A stretch of DNA of 48,182 bases from Bacteroides sp. UBA1773. GTDB lineage: Bacteria > Bacteroidota > Bacteroidia > Bacteroidales > Bacteroidaceae. The first letter of the stretch is position 1. Every line of letters begins with the position of its first letter. Below, in pieces: positions 34,851 to 44,059 of the stretch. Below the pieces are notes generated by a model. The model worked only from the letters and a program-made list of their open reading frames with translations. It was not told the DNA's origin and made no database searches. The DNA lies in contig DCGR01000061.1 in NCBI GenBank assembly GCA_002315285.1, forward strand, positions 1 through 48,182, given 5' to 3'. Both the position numbers and the translations under genes were made by a program.

Positions 34851-37805
34851 ATGTTCAACAAGTCAAAATTGAAGGGCATACGAATGACGGACCCTTCATT
34901 CGTCAATCTTATGACAAAACGCATTTTCAATGTGTTATTGGTTGCTAATCCGTACGACGCTTTCATGCTTGAGGATGATGGTCGTATCAATGAAAAGATA
35001 TTCAATGAATATATGAACTTGAGCCTGCGTTACCCCCCTCGTTTCATGCAGGTCAGCACACTTGATGAGGCTACCGCTCAGCTTGAGCAGATGACGTTCG
35101 ATTTGGTCATTGTGATGCCAGGTTCTGATAGCAACGATGTTTTCGATATTGCCCGCAACATCAAGAATCACTACGATTCCATTCCGTTGGTTGTGCTCAC
35201 ACCTTTTTCTCATGGCATTACATCTCGGATGGAAAATGAGGATCTGAGCATATTCGAATATGTGTTTTGTTGGTTGGGCAATACCGACCTGTTGGTGTCG
35301 ATTATCAAGTTGATGGAGGATCGTATGAATCTTGAGCATGATGTACTCGAGGTTGGCGTTCAGGTTATCTTGTTGGTCGAGGATAGCATACGTTTTTATT
35401 CTTCCGTGCTTCCCAATCTTTACAAGTTTGTGTTGCAACAAAGTCAGTTGTTTGCGACCGAGGCTCTCAATGAGCATCAGCGCACGTTGCGTATGCGCGG
35501 ACGTCCAAAGATTGCTTTGGCCCGCAATTATGAGGAAGCCATGGCCATGTATGGGAAATATGCCAACAATATGTTGGGTGTCATTACCGATGCCAAGTTC
35601 CCAATGGATGGTTGCGAGAACGAGAGCGCTGGAATTCGACTGATGGAGGAAATTCGCCGACACGATGCCTTCGTGCCGCTCATCTTGGAGTCTTCGGACG
35701 CGATAAGCAATGAGGTGCTCCAGCAATTGAATGCATATTTCGTAAACAAGAACTCCAAGAAAATGAATGTGGATTTGCGCGACACAGTGCGCAGACATTT
35801 CGGTTTTGGCGATTTCATTTTCATCAATCCACAAACGAAAGAGGAAGTAGCGCGGGTTCACAACCTGAAGGAGTTGCAAAACATCATATTCAGCATTCCC
35901 AAGGAAAGTCTGGTCTATCATCTACAGCGCAATCATGTGAGTCGTTGGCTTTATTCGCGCGCCATGTTCCCAGCGGCGGAAGCGCTTCGTCAGATAAAGA
36001 TAAACTCGCCCGAGGAAGTCGATGAGCACCGTCAGATAATTTTCGATGTCATAGTCACCTATCGTAAGCTGAAAAATCAGGGAGTCGTGGCGGAGTTCCA
36101 GCGCGACCGCTTCGACCGCTATTCCAATTTTGCCCGCATTGGCGAGGGCTCTTTGGGGGGGAAGGCCCGTGGGCTTGCCTTTATCGACAACATGGTGAAA
36201 CGTCACCAGGAGTTTGATGATTTCGACAATGCCATAGTGGCCATCCCGAAAACGGTGGTGCTTTGTACCGACATCTTCGATGAGTTTATGGACTCAAACC
36301 AGCTCTACCAGATAGCGTTGGGCGATGCCGACGACAACACCATCCTACGTGCCTTTCTACGTGCCAAGTTGCCCAATCGCCTGGTCGAGGATTTCTTCGC
36401 ATTTTTTGAGGTGGTTCGTTCACCAATAGCCATACGTTCGTCATCCTTGTTGGAGGACAGCCACTACCAACCCTTCGCGGGCATATATTCCACTTACATG
36501 ATTCCTTATCTTGACGACCGTTACGAAATGCTTCGTATGCTTTCCGATGCCATCAAGGGTGTATATGCCTCGGTGTTTTATCGCGACAGCAAGGCTTATA
36601 TGCAGGCCACTTCGAATGTCATCGACCAGGAAAAGATGGCAGTCATCCTTCAGGAAGTGGTCGGCAAGCAATATGGCACTCATTTCTACCCCAACATTTC
36701 GGGAGTGGCACGTAGCCTTAATTACTATCCCATTGGGGAGGAGAAGGCGGAAGAAGGAACGGTGAGTCTTGCTCTTGGTTTGGGAAAACACATCGTAGAT
36801 GGTGGACGCACACTACGTGTCTGTCCCTATCATCCTACACAAGTGTTGCAGACCAGCGAACTCGACATGGCGCTTCGCGAAACACAGACGCGCTTCCTCG
36901 CTCTCGACCTTACCAACACGGGGCATGACTTTTCGCTCGATGATGGATTCAACCTGCTGAACCTTAGTGTGAAGGATGCCGAGAAAGATGGAGCCCTACA
37001 ATATATCGCATCCACTTTCGACCCCTACGACCAAGTCATTCGCGATGGACTTTATCCGGGTGGACGGAAAGTGATAACCTTTGCCAACATCCTGCAGCAC
37101 GAAGTCTTTCCCTTGGCAAAAATCCTGCAGCTGGCGCAGAGTTATGGAGAGCAGGAGATGCGCCGACCAGTTGAGATAGAGTTTGCCGTAACGATTAATG
37201 CAGAGGACAAGACAGGCACTTTCTATTTGCTGCAGATTCGTCCGATGGTCGATGTGAAGGCTAATCTTGCCGAGGACCTTAGTCTTATTGCCGACACGGA
37301 GGTCTTGTTGAAGAGCTTGAATTCGTTGGGACATGGCATTATCGAGACAATGACGGATGTCGTTTACGTTAAGACCGATAGTTATAGCGCAAGCAACAAT
37401 CCAGCCATAGCAGAAGAGATAGAACGTTTGAATGCAAAGTTCTTGCAAGAAGGTTCTCATTACATTCTGATTGGCCCGGGTCGTTGGGGTAGTAGCGATC
37501 CGTGGTTAGGCATACCTGTGAAGTGGCCACACATTTCAGCGGCTCGTCTTATCGTTGAGCAGGGGTTACAGAATTATCAGGTTGATCCAAGTCAAGGTAC
37601 GCATTTCTTCCAGAACCTCACATCATTTGGCGTGGGATATTTCACCATTAATCCCTCGCGTGGTGAGGGCATTTTCCAGAAAGGATTTCTCGATGCACAA
37701 CCTGCTGTGTATGAGAGCCAGTATTTACGGCAAGTTCATTTTTCAAAGCCATTGGTCGTTAAAATGGATGGAAAGAAGAAAATAGGAGTTGCTTTGTTGC
37801 CTTGA
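34851..37805 (+). CDS. Receiver-like and PEP-synthase-type ATP-grasp protein
   Basis: A 984-residue cytoplasmic protein, often annotated as phosphoenolpyruvate synthase in Bacteroidales. Domains in order: a degenerate receiver-like domain (~25-150; FDLVIVMPGSD where the phospho-Asp would be), a second receiver-like domain (~170-300; VILLVEDS, then VITDAKFPMDG with an Asp at the phosphorylation position), a linker, and a PPDK/PEP-synthase N-terminal ATP-grasp domain (~430-790; EGSLGGKARG, AIRSSSLLEDS, LQIRPM). The expected phospho-His swivel domain and PEP/pyruvate TIM barrel are absent; the last ~180 residues (ILIGPGRWGSSDPWLG) are a different C-terminal region. It is unlikely to be a true PEP synthase and may be an ATP-dependent signalling or phosphotransfer protein (inference). 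Confidence 0.85.
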   Translation: MFNKSKLKGIRMTDPSFVNLMTKRIFNVLLVANPYDAFMLEDDGRINEKIFNEYMNLSLRYPPRFMQVSTLDEATAQLEQMTFDLVIVMPGSDSNDVFDIARNIKNHYDSIPLVVLTPFSHGITSRMENEDLSIFEYVFCWLGNTDLLVSIIKLMEDRMNLEHDVLEVGVQVILLVEDSIRFYSSVLPNLYKFVLQQSQLFATEALNEHQRTLRMRGRPKIALARNYEEAMAMYGKYANNMLGVITDAKFPMDGCENESAGIRLMEEIRRHDAFVPLILESSDAISNEVLQQLNAYFVNKNSKKMNVDLRDTVRRHFGFGDFIFINPQTKEEVARVHNLKELQNIIFSIPKESLVYHLQRNHVSRWLYSRAMFPAAEALRQIKINSPEEVDEHRQIIFDVIVTYRKLKNQGVVAEFQRDRFDRYSNFARIGEGSLGGKARGLAFIDNMVKRHQEFDDFDNAIVAIPKTVVLCTDIFDEFMDSNQLYQIALGDADDNTILRAFLRAKLPNRLVEDFFAFFEVVRSPIAIRSSSLLEDSHYQPFAGIYSTYMIPYLDDRYEMLRMLSDAIKGVYASVFYRDSKAYMQATSNVIDQEKMAVILQEVVGKQYGTHFYPNISGVARSLNYYPIGEEKAEEGTVSLALGLGKHIVDGGRTLRVCPYHPTQVLQTSELDMALRETQTRFLALDLTNTGHDFSLDDGFNLLNLSVKDAEKDGALQYIASTFDPYDQVIRDGLYPGGRKVITFANILQHEVFPLAKILQLAQSYGEQEMRRPVEIEFAVTINAEDKTGTFYLLQIRPMVDVKANLAEDLSLIADTEVLLKSLNSLGHGIIETMTDVVYVKTDSYSASNNPAIAEEIERLNAKFLQEGSHYILIGPGRWGSSDPWLGIPVKWPHISAARLIVEQGLQNYQVDPSQGTHFFQNLTSFGVGYFTINPSRGEGIFQKGFLDAQPAVYESQYLRQVHFSKPLVVKMDGKKKIGVALLP

Positions 37806-37883
37806 TAGGCAAATGTGAGGCATTGCAAACAGAATTAATCAAAAATTTCTTCCTGAAAAGATAAAATATCGGGCATAAATGAA

Positions 37884-37891
37884 TATATTTG
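37884..37891 (+). promoter_or_regulatory. Possible -7 box upstream of the polysaccharide locus
   Basis: TATATTTG matches the -7 consensus 193 nt before the UpxY start, but no TTTG lies at the right distance. If used, the long leader would be a natural target for UpxY-type antitermination. The rest of 37806-38083 holds only small hairpins such as GTGAT-ATTC-ATCAC near 37963. Confidence 0.35.
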
Positions 37892-38083
37892 CAAACTGAA
37901 AACCAAAATGGAAACATTGTGCTGATGAAAGTTCAAAGTGGCTTCATTGATATAATGGTGTGATATTCATCACTGGATAGTATGCAATCACATCATTTCT
38001 TGTGTGACAGGTTCTTGTTTTCACCACTCGTTTTAGGTGCTTAAAGCGAGGAAGGATTGTTGTGGGGGAAAAATGATGGCTGA

Positions 38084-38590
38084 ATGAGTTGGTATGTAGT
38101 TTATAGGGGAAAACCTCAGAAAGATCTCTTGACACACAACCTCGACGAAGCTGGAGTTACTTATTTTGTTCCTATTCAAGTTACCGAACGTTTGGTCGGT
38201 GATAGAATGGAGGAATTTAAGGAAATATTGATAAGCAACATCATTTTCATTAAAACCGAAAACAGCATTTACAATGTTATTACAGCCGTCGATGGACTGC
38301 GTTATCCGTTAATTGATGTTCTCACTAAGCGGCCGGCCATTGTGTCAGACAGGGAAATGGACCAGTTCCAAAAGGTGTTGCAAGTGCGTAGTGCTCATGC
38401 TCAATTTCTTGCAGATCCGTTTTCGAAGTTTGCCAATCATCCTAAGGTGAGGGTGAAGGCTGGCATGTTTGAAGGTCTTGAAGGACATGTTGTTCGTATT
38501 CGCAAAAATCGGCAGATAGTTATTTCTTTGAGTGACATTGCCATTGCTGTTTCAGGTATTCATTACACATTACTGGAAATAATTGAATAA
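38084..38590 (+). CDS. UpxY-type transcription antiterminator (NusG-like)
   Basis: Specialised NusG paralogue that lets RNA polymerase read through the leader of a polysaccharide operon. The NGN domain begins SWYVVYRGKPQKDLL and contains YFVPIQVTER and SNIIFIKTE. A short KOW-like segment follows (KVRVKAGMFEGLEGHVVRIRK, in two overlapping parts). The 168-residue length is typical. It is the first gene of the exopolysaccharide locus, 14 nt before the export gene. Confidence 0.9.
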   Translation: MSWYVVYRGKPQKDLLTHNLDEAGVTYFVPIQVTERLVGDRMEEFKEILISNIIFIKTENSIYNVITAVDGLRYPLIDVLTKRPAIVSDREMDQFQKVLQVRSAHAQFLADPFSKFANHPKVRVKAGMFEGLEGHVVRIRKNRQIVISLSDIAIAVSGIHYTLLEIIE

Positions 38591-38604
38591 ACAAGATAAT
38601 CGTT

Positions 38605-40983
38605 ATGAAAAAAACAATCGTTCTGTTTTTTAGCTTATTGATGTCAGCCTTATCCTTTGCACAGATGACCGATAGTCAGGTCATTACGTATGTCAAAGAA
38701 CGAAGTGCCGCTGGCGATAGCCAAAGTCAGATAGCTAAAAACTTATTGTCGAGGGGCGTAACCCAGCAACAGGTCGAACGAATCCGGAGTAAGTATAATA
38801 ATGCGACCTCCGTCAATGCAATGCAAAACGCTGATGATATTGATCGTGGTAGGGTGAATAATGGCGAAATTCGTGAGTCGGCTCATCCCGATGTGTTTTC
38901 TACAATCAGTTTGCGGGATGCGAATCAAGATCGTTCTGAATCTTCCAATCGTAAGCAAATATTCGGTCACGACATTTTTCGTGCGGATGCTTTGAGCTTT
39001 GCACCAAGCATGAACATCCCCACCCCTGCCAATTATGTTCTGGGTCCTGGCGATGAAGTCATACTCGACATTTATGGGGCTTCACAGCTCAGCAATAGTC
39101 TCAAGATTTCGCCCGATGGCGCTATCGTCATCCCAGGCGATGGACCAGTGGCCATTGCCGGACTGACGGCTTCGCAGGCGCAGGCCAAAGTCATGAATAG
39201 CATAGGAGGTCATTACGAGGACTCCACAATTCGTCTTACCGTCGGACAGACACGCACTGTAGTAGTCAATGTGATGGGCGAAGTGGTTACTCCGGGAACC
39301 TACACCATTTCAGCTTTTGCTACCGTATTCAATGCACTTTATCTTTCTGGAGGAGTCAATGACATTGGAACGCTGCGCGACATTCAAGTGAGCCGAAACG
39401 GGCAAATCATTTCACACATCGATATTTACGACTTCATTCTCAATGGCAAGATGCCAGGCAATGTCATGCTGGCCGACAACGATGTCATCATCGTTGGCCC
39501 TTACAAGAATCTGGTGCAGGTCGAAGGCAAGGTGAAGCGTCCGATGTACTATGAGTTGGAGAACGATGAATCGTTACAGTCGTTGTTGCAATATGCAGGA
39601 GGTTTCACGGGCGATGCTTTTCAAGACAAGATTCGTGTGGAGCGCAAAACTCTGGATGGCCTGACCGTGCACAATGTGGAACGCGCCAATTTCAGTGCTT
39701 TCCACCCCCTCGATGGCGATGTGGCTGTTGTCGAAAACATCATCGAGCGCTATCGCAACACCGTCACTATCCAGGGAGCCGTGTTCCGTCCTGGCAAGTA
39801 CAAGTTAGGGACCGATGTCACCAGTGTGCGCACGTTGGTTGAGCAGGCAGGAGGTCTGCTCGAAAAAGCCATTACATCTCGTGCGGTTCTTCATCGTATG
39901 AAACCTGATCGTACTATCGAGGCACAATCCATTCCTCTTCGTGAAATCGTGGATGGGGCGCACCCCGATATGTCATTGCTTAATGAAGATGTACTTATCG
40001 TCGCATCTACGGAGGTTCGCGACAGTTTGCAGCAAGTGAGCATTCTGGGTGAGGTGTTCCGTCCAGGCGATTATCCCTATACGGCCAATGCCACCATTGA
40101 GGATCTCATTATCGAGGCTGGCGGATTGCGTGAGTCGGCCTCATTGACGAATGTGGAGGTGGCACGTCGCATCACATCTGCGGCAGACAATGCCGATGGA
40201 CTGCTTATGTCACAAGTGTTTTCTTTCTCACTCCATGAAGGACTCTCCATGTCGGATGCTACCAATTTCCGTCTGGAACCTTACGATATCATTACCATTC
40301 ATCGTTCTCCCAATTACATTGTGCAACGCATGGTGTCTATTACAGGTGAAGTGAATTATGCAGGCTCCTATGCTATCACGGGAAAGGAAGAACGTTTGAC
40401 CGACATCTTGAAACGTGCTGGAGGTCCAACGAAGAATGCTTATATTGATGGCATACAGTTTATTCGTAAAATGTCGGAGAAAGAGCTGGACATACAGCGT
40501 ATGAAATTGGAGACAGCGCAAACTGAGGCAGACTCTTTACGCATTATGGAGGAACTTGAAAGAACCACTTATCGGGTGGGTGTTGACATACAGCGGGCTT
40601 TGGCCAATCCAGGAGGGGTAAGCGATATCGTTATTCAAGAGGGAGACGAAATTTACATTCCTCGATTTAACAATACAGTTAAAATTTCGGGCGAGGTGCT
40701 TCATCCCAATACTGTGGCTTATAGAGAAGGGATGAATTTCAACTACTACATCAATCAGGCTGGGGGGGTAAACAAGACTGGTCGCAAGCGTGGTGCCTAT
40801 ATTGTCTATGCCAACGGGCAGGTTGGTAAATCGGGCAAAGGAGCCGTACTGTCAGGTTGTGAGATTGTGGTGCCTGTGAAAGAGAAGAAAGAAATCAATC
40901 CGCAAACCACTTCCATGTGGCTGGGTATGGGTAGCACTCTTGCCAGTATCGCAGCGGTAATAGCCACTATTCTACGAAAATGA
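38605..40983 (+). CDS. SLBB-domain polysaccharide export protein (Wza-like)
   Basis: Outer-membrane/periplasmic component of polysaccharide export. After a signal peptide (MKKTIVLFFSLLMSALSFAQ) comes a helical segment with VITYVKERSAAGDSQSQIA, then the Poly_export domain (NYVLGPGDEVILDIYG). About five SLBB repeats follow, each with the pattern V.V.GEV..PG.Y (VNVMGEVVTPGTY, VTIQGAVFRPGKY, VSILGEVFRPGDY, VSITGEVNYAGSY, VKISGEVLHPNTV). A C-terminal hydrophobic helix (WLGMGSTLASIAAVIATIL) may anchor it. At 792 residues it is longer than Wza, as is common in Bacteroidota. Wzz follows after 6 nt. Confidence 0.92.
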   Translation: MKKTIVLFFSLLMSALSFAQMTDSQVITYVKERSAAGDSQSQIAKNLLSRGVTQQQVERIRSKYNNATSVNAMQNADDIDRGRVNNGEIRESAHPDVFSTISLRDANQDRSESSNRKQIFGHDIFRADALSFAPSMNIPTPANYVLGPGDEVILDIYGASQLSNSLKISPDGAIVIPGDGPVAIAGLTASQAQAKVMNSIGGHYEDSTIRLTVGQTRTVVVNVMGEVVTPGTYTISAFATVFNALYLSGGVNDIGTLRDIQVSRNGQIISHIDIYDFILNGKMPGNVMLADNDVIIVGPYKNLVQVEGKVKRPMYYELENDESLQSLLQYAGGFTGDAFQDKIRVERKTLDGLTVHNVERANFSAFHPLDGDVAVVENIIERYRNTVTIQGAVFRPGKYKLGTDVTSVRTLVEQAGGLLEKAITSRAVLHRMKPDRTIEAQSIPLREIVDGAHPDMSLLNEDVLIVASTEVRDSLQQVSILGEVFRPGDYPYTANATIEDLIIEAGGLRESASLTNVEVARRITSAADNADGLLMSQVFSFSLHEGLSMSDATNFRLEPYDIITIHRSPNYIVQRMVSITGEVNYAGSYAITGKEERLTDILKRAGGPTKNAYIDGIQFIRKMSEKELDIQRMKLETAQTEADSLRIMEELERTTYRVGVDIQRALANPGGVSDIVIQEGDEIYIPRFNNTVKISGEVLHPNTVAYREGMNFNYYINQAGGVNKTGRKRGAYIVYANGQVGKSGKGAVLSGCEIVVPVKEKKEINPQTTSMWLGMGSTLASIAAVIATILRK

Positions 40984-40989
40984 TTAGCT

Positions 40990-42078
40990 ATGAAACAACA
41001 GGATTTTTACGAAGAAGAGTTCGACGATGAGATCAGCATTGATTTCGTCCAACTTTTTCGCGAACTTTATGCCAAGCGTCGTGTTTTTATAAAGGTGTGG
41101 ATTGTCACCTTTGTGGTGGCAAGCATTATCATTCTGCCTGTTCCCCCCACTTATACGTCCACCGTATCTCTTGCTCCAGAGCTGTCGTCCGGCTCCAGTA
41201 CAGCCAGCTCCCTGAGCAGTCTTGCTGGTAGTTTAGGAGTGAGTTTGGGCGGTTCGAGGAACGCCGATGCGTTCTATCCCACCATATATCCTCAGGTGGT
41301 AGGTTCAAAATCGTTTGCTGTCGGCTTGCTCGACATTCCTGTAGAGACCATCGATAGCAGCGTGAAAACCGATCTCACCACCTATCTGCGCGACCATCAA
41401 CAGACTCCCTACTACCTTTATCCCATGCAATGGATAGGAAGTTTCATGGCTTTATTTAAAAAGGGAGACAACGATGTGTCAGAAGAGGAAAGTGAAATTG
41501 ACCCCAAACATCTTTCTGCAAGTGAAAACGCCTTGGTGCAGGCAGTAACAGGGAAAATCAAATGCGATGTTGACAAGAAAACCTTTGTGGTTACTATCAC
41601 AGTCACTGACCAGGATCCCCTCGTTTGTGCAAGTTTGGCAGACTCTGTGCGTACGCATTTGCAACAGTTCATCATAGACTACCGCACCAATAAGGCGCGT
41701 ACCGATGCCGAATACTATGAACGGTTGACTCGCGAGGCAAATGGGAAATATCAACAGGCGCTTGCCGACTATGCTGCCTTTACGGATGCTCATAGCAAAA
41801 TTGTGTTACAGCAATTTAAAGCCAAGCAAAATCAGTACGAGAATGCTGTGCAGATAGCACTCACAGCATACAATAATTTCAATGCAAGCTACCAGATGGC
41901 ATTGGCAAAAGTGCAAGAGCGCAAACCCTCCTTTACGGTTATCGATGTGGCAAGCGTCCCGAATCAGGCTACAGGTCCCAAGCGAAAACTGTTTGTGCTT
42001 GCCATGTTGTTCCTTGCCACTTTGGTCACGATGGGCTATGTGCTCCGTTCTCATTTCCTGGGCAATTCGCCAAAATGA
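40990..42078 (+). CDS. Wzz-type polysaccharide chain-length determinant
   Basis: Inner-membrane co-polymerase controlling polysaccharide length. The 362-residue protein has an acidic cytoplasmic N-terminus (FYEEEFDDEISIDFVQLF), TM1 at ~35-53 (VWIVTFVVASIIILPVP), the PTYTSTVSLAPE segment, a coiled-coil periplasmic region (~230-310) and TM2 near the end (LFVLAMLFLATLVTMGYVL). No Tyr-kinase domain is present. The last 36 codons and 39 nt beyond the stop occur again at 43953-44098, beyond an intervening ATPase gene. Confidence 0.9.
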   Translation: MKQQDFYEEEFDDEISIDFVQLFRELYAKRRVFIKVWIVTFVVASIIILPVPPTYTSTVSLAPELSSGSSTASSLSSLAGSLGVSLGGSRNADAFYPTIYPQVVGSKSFAVGLLDIPVETIDSSVKTDLTTYLRDHQQTPYYLYPMQWIGSFMALFKKGDNDVSEEESEIDPKHLSASENALVQAVTGKIKCDVDKKTFVVTITVTDQDPLVCASLADSVRTHLQQFIIDYRTNKARTDAEYYERLTREANGKYQQALADYAAFTDAHSKIVLQQFKAKQNQYENAVQIALTAYNNFNASYQMALAKVQERKPSFTVIDVASVPNQATGPKRKLFVLAMLFLATLVTMGYVLRSHFLGNSPK

Positions 42079-42117
42079 TGCCATTTGCTGGCAGATACTT
42101 TGTCGCTTACCGTTTGT
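41972..42117 (+). repeat. Direct repeat copy 1 (wzz 3' end)
   Basis: A 146-bp segment covering the last 36 codons of wzz and 39 nt downstream. It aligns without gaps to 43953-44098 (offset 1981 bp) with about six substitutions, roughly 96% identity by eye. Confidence 0.95.
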
Positions 42118-42356
42118 ACGACTTGGAAGATAGGGCGTTAAGTAACGTGTAAGAAATAACTTACAACATTTTTACCTGTGGAATGCTTGCATACCGACAG
42201 ACACACGGTGAGAGCTGTAAAGGTCGCCAGACCTGATTATTGGATTTTCCTTGATGTTCGTCGCTTGGCTTTGGTAATGTCGGATTTACGTACCTTGAAA
42301 TAGCCGAATGAGGATTTCTGACCATTGTTCAAGTCGTTAACTTAACAGCCTAGGTG

Positions 42357-42543
42357 TTAAGTGATGAAAAAAAATAACTTGGCACAAAATGTTTGATAGC
42401 CTGGTACGCCTTTCCCTTATCTTGTTGGCTATTTTGAAGTTGTTCATCAGTCACATAGCCCGCTATGCTCCTTCGTCTCAACTTCAGAATATCTCAACAT
42501 CCTAAGGCAAAATCGTACCAACTTATTATTTAACCATCACTAA
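42357..42543. repeat. Palindromic MITE-like element
   Basis: Terminal inverted repeats of ~29 bp (42357-42385 and 42515-42543, imperfect; ends read GTGCCAAGTTATT and GTACCAACTTATT on opposite strands). They surround a nested palindrome: GGTACG/CGTACC (42403, 42514), TGAAGTTG/CAACTTCA (42435, 42479) and CATAGC-CC-GCTATG (42454-42467). It has no coding frame. A third copy of the terminal sequence is at 45307-45336. Confidence 0.65.
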
Positions 42544-42672
42544 GTTGAGCATTATGATTATATGCCGAAGTCATTGATGGGTTAAGTAGCACTTTGCGCT
42601 GGGTGATGGGTTGCGAGTTAAAGGATTTAGGTTAAAGATGGAAAAATCGCTTAAATCGGACTATTTTGGCGG

Positions 42673-42701
42673 TTGCAACCACTAAAATTAAAGTAATTTT
42701 G
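42673..42701 (+). promoter_or_regulatory. Candidate promoter of the DUF4143 ATPase gene
   Basis: TTG (42673-42675), an 18-nt spacer, then TAATTTTG (42694-42701). Gives a ~95-nt leader to the ATG at 42804. It suggests the ATPase gene is transcribed separately from wzz. Confidence 0.45.
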
Positions 42702-42803
42702 TCGGTTTTGTGAGTTATTTACCCAAAAGGAACAAGAAATTCTCTAAAAAAAAAGTAACTTTACACCGCATTTAAAGTCCGTATCTACTTATTTTTTTTC
42801 GAA

Positions 42804-43925
42804 ATGATTCAACGTAGTTTATCCACAGTCATTGAAGAAGAATTCAATAGGGGAAAAGTTATTGTGATTTTAGGACCACGACAAGTGGGCAAAACCACTC
42901 TTTTTTCTCAGCTCAAGATGCCTGGAAAGAAAATCCTTCGTCTCGATTGTGACAACTATGATGATAGGCAACTTCTGGAGGATAAGACAAAAACAGAACT
43001 TTCACAACTCATGATGGGGATAGATGGACTACTCATTGACGAAGCACAGCGGGTACGCAATATTGGGTTGACATTAAAAATGTTGGGTGACCTCAAACTG
43101 AATATTCCTATCTTGGCTACGGGTTCTTCGTCATTAGAACTTGCAAACGACATCAACGAACCTGCTACAGGACGCTTACTAACGCACCATCTCTACCCAT
43201 TCTCAATAAGAGAAGTCGGAAACGAATATGGCGAACGCGAAGAACATCGGCTTTTACGTCAACGTATGGTGTATGGGCTTTATCCAGAAATTGTGACAAC
43301 GCCAGCCTTTGCACAACAAACTCTCTTGACACTGACAGAAAGTTACCTTTTCAAAGATATTCTCACCTATAAAGGTCTCCACAAACCGGATATGCTCCGC
43401 AAACTTGTTATTGCCTTAGCCCTGCAAGTGGGAAGCGAGGTTTCTTTCAATGAACTCAGCAACCTATTAGGCATTGATAAGGAAACTGTAGAGAATTACA
43501 TCAATCTTTTGGAGAAATGCTTTATCGTTTTCCGCATTGACTCATATAATAGAAACTTAAGAAATGAATTGAAAAAGGGTAAGAAAATATATTTCTATGA
43601 CAACGGCATACGTAATGCAATAATTTCGAATTTTGCACCCCTTGAAATGAGAAATGACGCAGGCGCATTGTGGGAGAATCTTATGATTTCTGAACGAAAG
43701 AAAAGAAACGAATACCGTATGGACTATTCCCAACTCTATTTTTGGAGAACACAACAACAGAAAGAAATAGATCTCTTGGAATGGAAAGATGGAAATCTCT
43801 CTGCTTTCGAATTCAAATGGAACACGCAAAAGGCTAAGGTAAAATGTCCCGAGAGTTTCTGTCAGGCTTATCCTGGAGCCACTTACCAAGTCATCACACC
43901 AGACAACATGGAAGAGTTTATTTGA
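42804..43925 (+). CDS. AAA_14/DUF4143-type ATPase
   Basis: A 373-residue ATP-binding protein of the widespread AAA_14 + DUF4143 family, often found as a solitary accessory gene. Walker A is GPRQVGKTT (24-32) and Walker B LLIDEAQ (76-82). A winged-helix-like segment (SFNELSNLLGIDKETVENYI) precedes a C-terminal DUF4143 region with a PD-(D/E)XK-like pattern: Asp323 in KEIDLLEW, then Glu336 and Lys338 in AFEFKW. Function is unproven. The gene interrupts the wzz-glycosyltransferase order and lies between two copies of a 146-bp repeat; by eye it is more AT-rich than wzz, which suggests acquisition. Confidence 0.88.
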   Translation: MIQRSLSTVIEEEFNRGKVIVILGPRQVGKTTLFSQLKMPGKKILRLDCDNYDDRQLLEDKTKTELSQLMMGIDGLLIDEAQRVRNIGLTLKMLGDLKLNIPILATGSSSLELANDINEPATGRLLTHHLYPFSIREVGNEYGEREEHRLLRQRMVYGLYPEIVTTPAFAQQTLLTLTESYLFKDILTYKGLHKPDMLRKLVIALALQVGSEVSFNELSNLLGIDKETVENYINLLEKCFIVFRIDSYNRNLRNELKKGKKIYFYDNGIRNAIISNFAPLEMRNDAGALWENLMISERKKRNEYRMDYSQLYFWRTQQQKEIDLLEWKDGNLSAFEFKWNTQKAKVKCPESFCQAYPGATYQVITPDNMEEFI

Positions 43926-44059
43926 CGATGACTACGAGGTGGAAGACGAAAGCAGGTCCCAAGCGAAAACTGTTTGTCCTTGCCATGTTGCTCCTTGCCA
44001 CTTTGGTCACGATGGGCTATGTGCTCCGTTCTCATTTCCTAGGCAATTCATCCAAATGA
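43924..44059 (+). pseudogene. Remnant of a second wzz 3' end
   Basis: From 43954 the frame encodes GPKRKLFVLAMLLLATLV and on to a stop at 44057-44059, the last ~35 residues of Wzz including TM2, without a usable start or the rest of the gene. Just upstream, 43921-43953 in another frame would read FDDDYEVEDES, similar in character to the acidic Wzz N-terminus. This could be a trace of an internally deleted wzz, although that part is speculative. Confidence 0.7.

Larger units (their letters stand above)
42118..42803. other. Gene-free stretch before the ATPase gene
   Basis: About 690 bp without a supportable gene. It contains a small hairpin AGGTC-GCCA-GACCT (42221-42234), a 187-bp palindromic element (42357-42543) and a candidate promoter TTG-N18-TAATTTTG (42673-42701) for the ATPase gene. 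G-rich sequence lies near 42580-42635. Confidence 0.7.
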
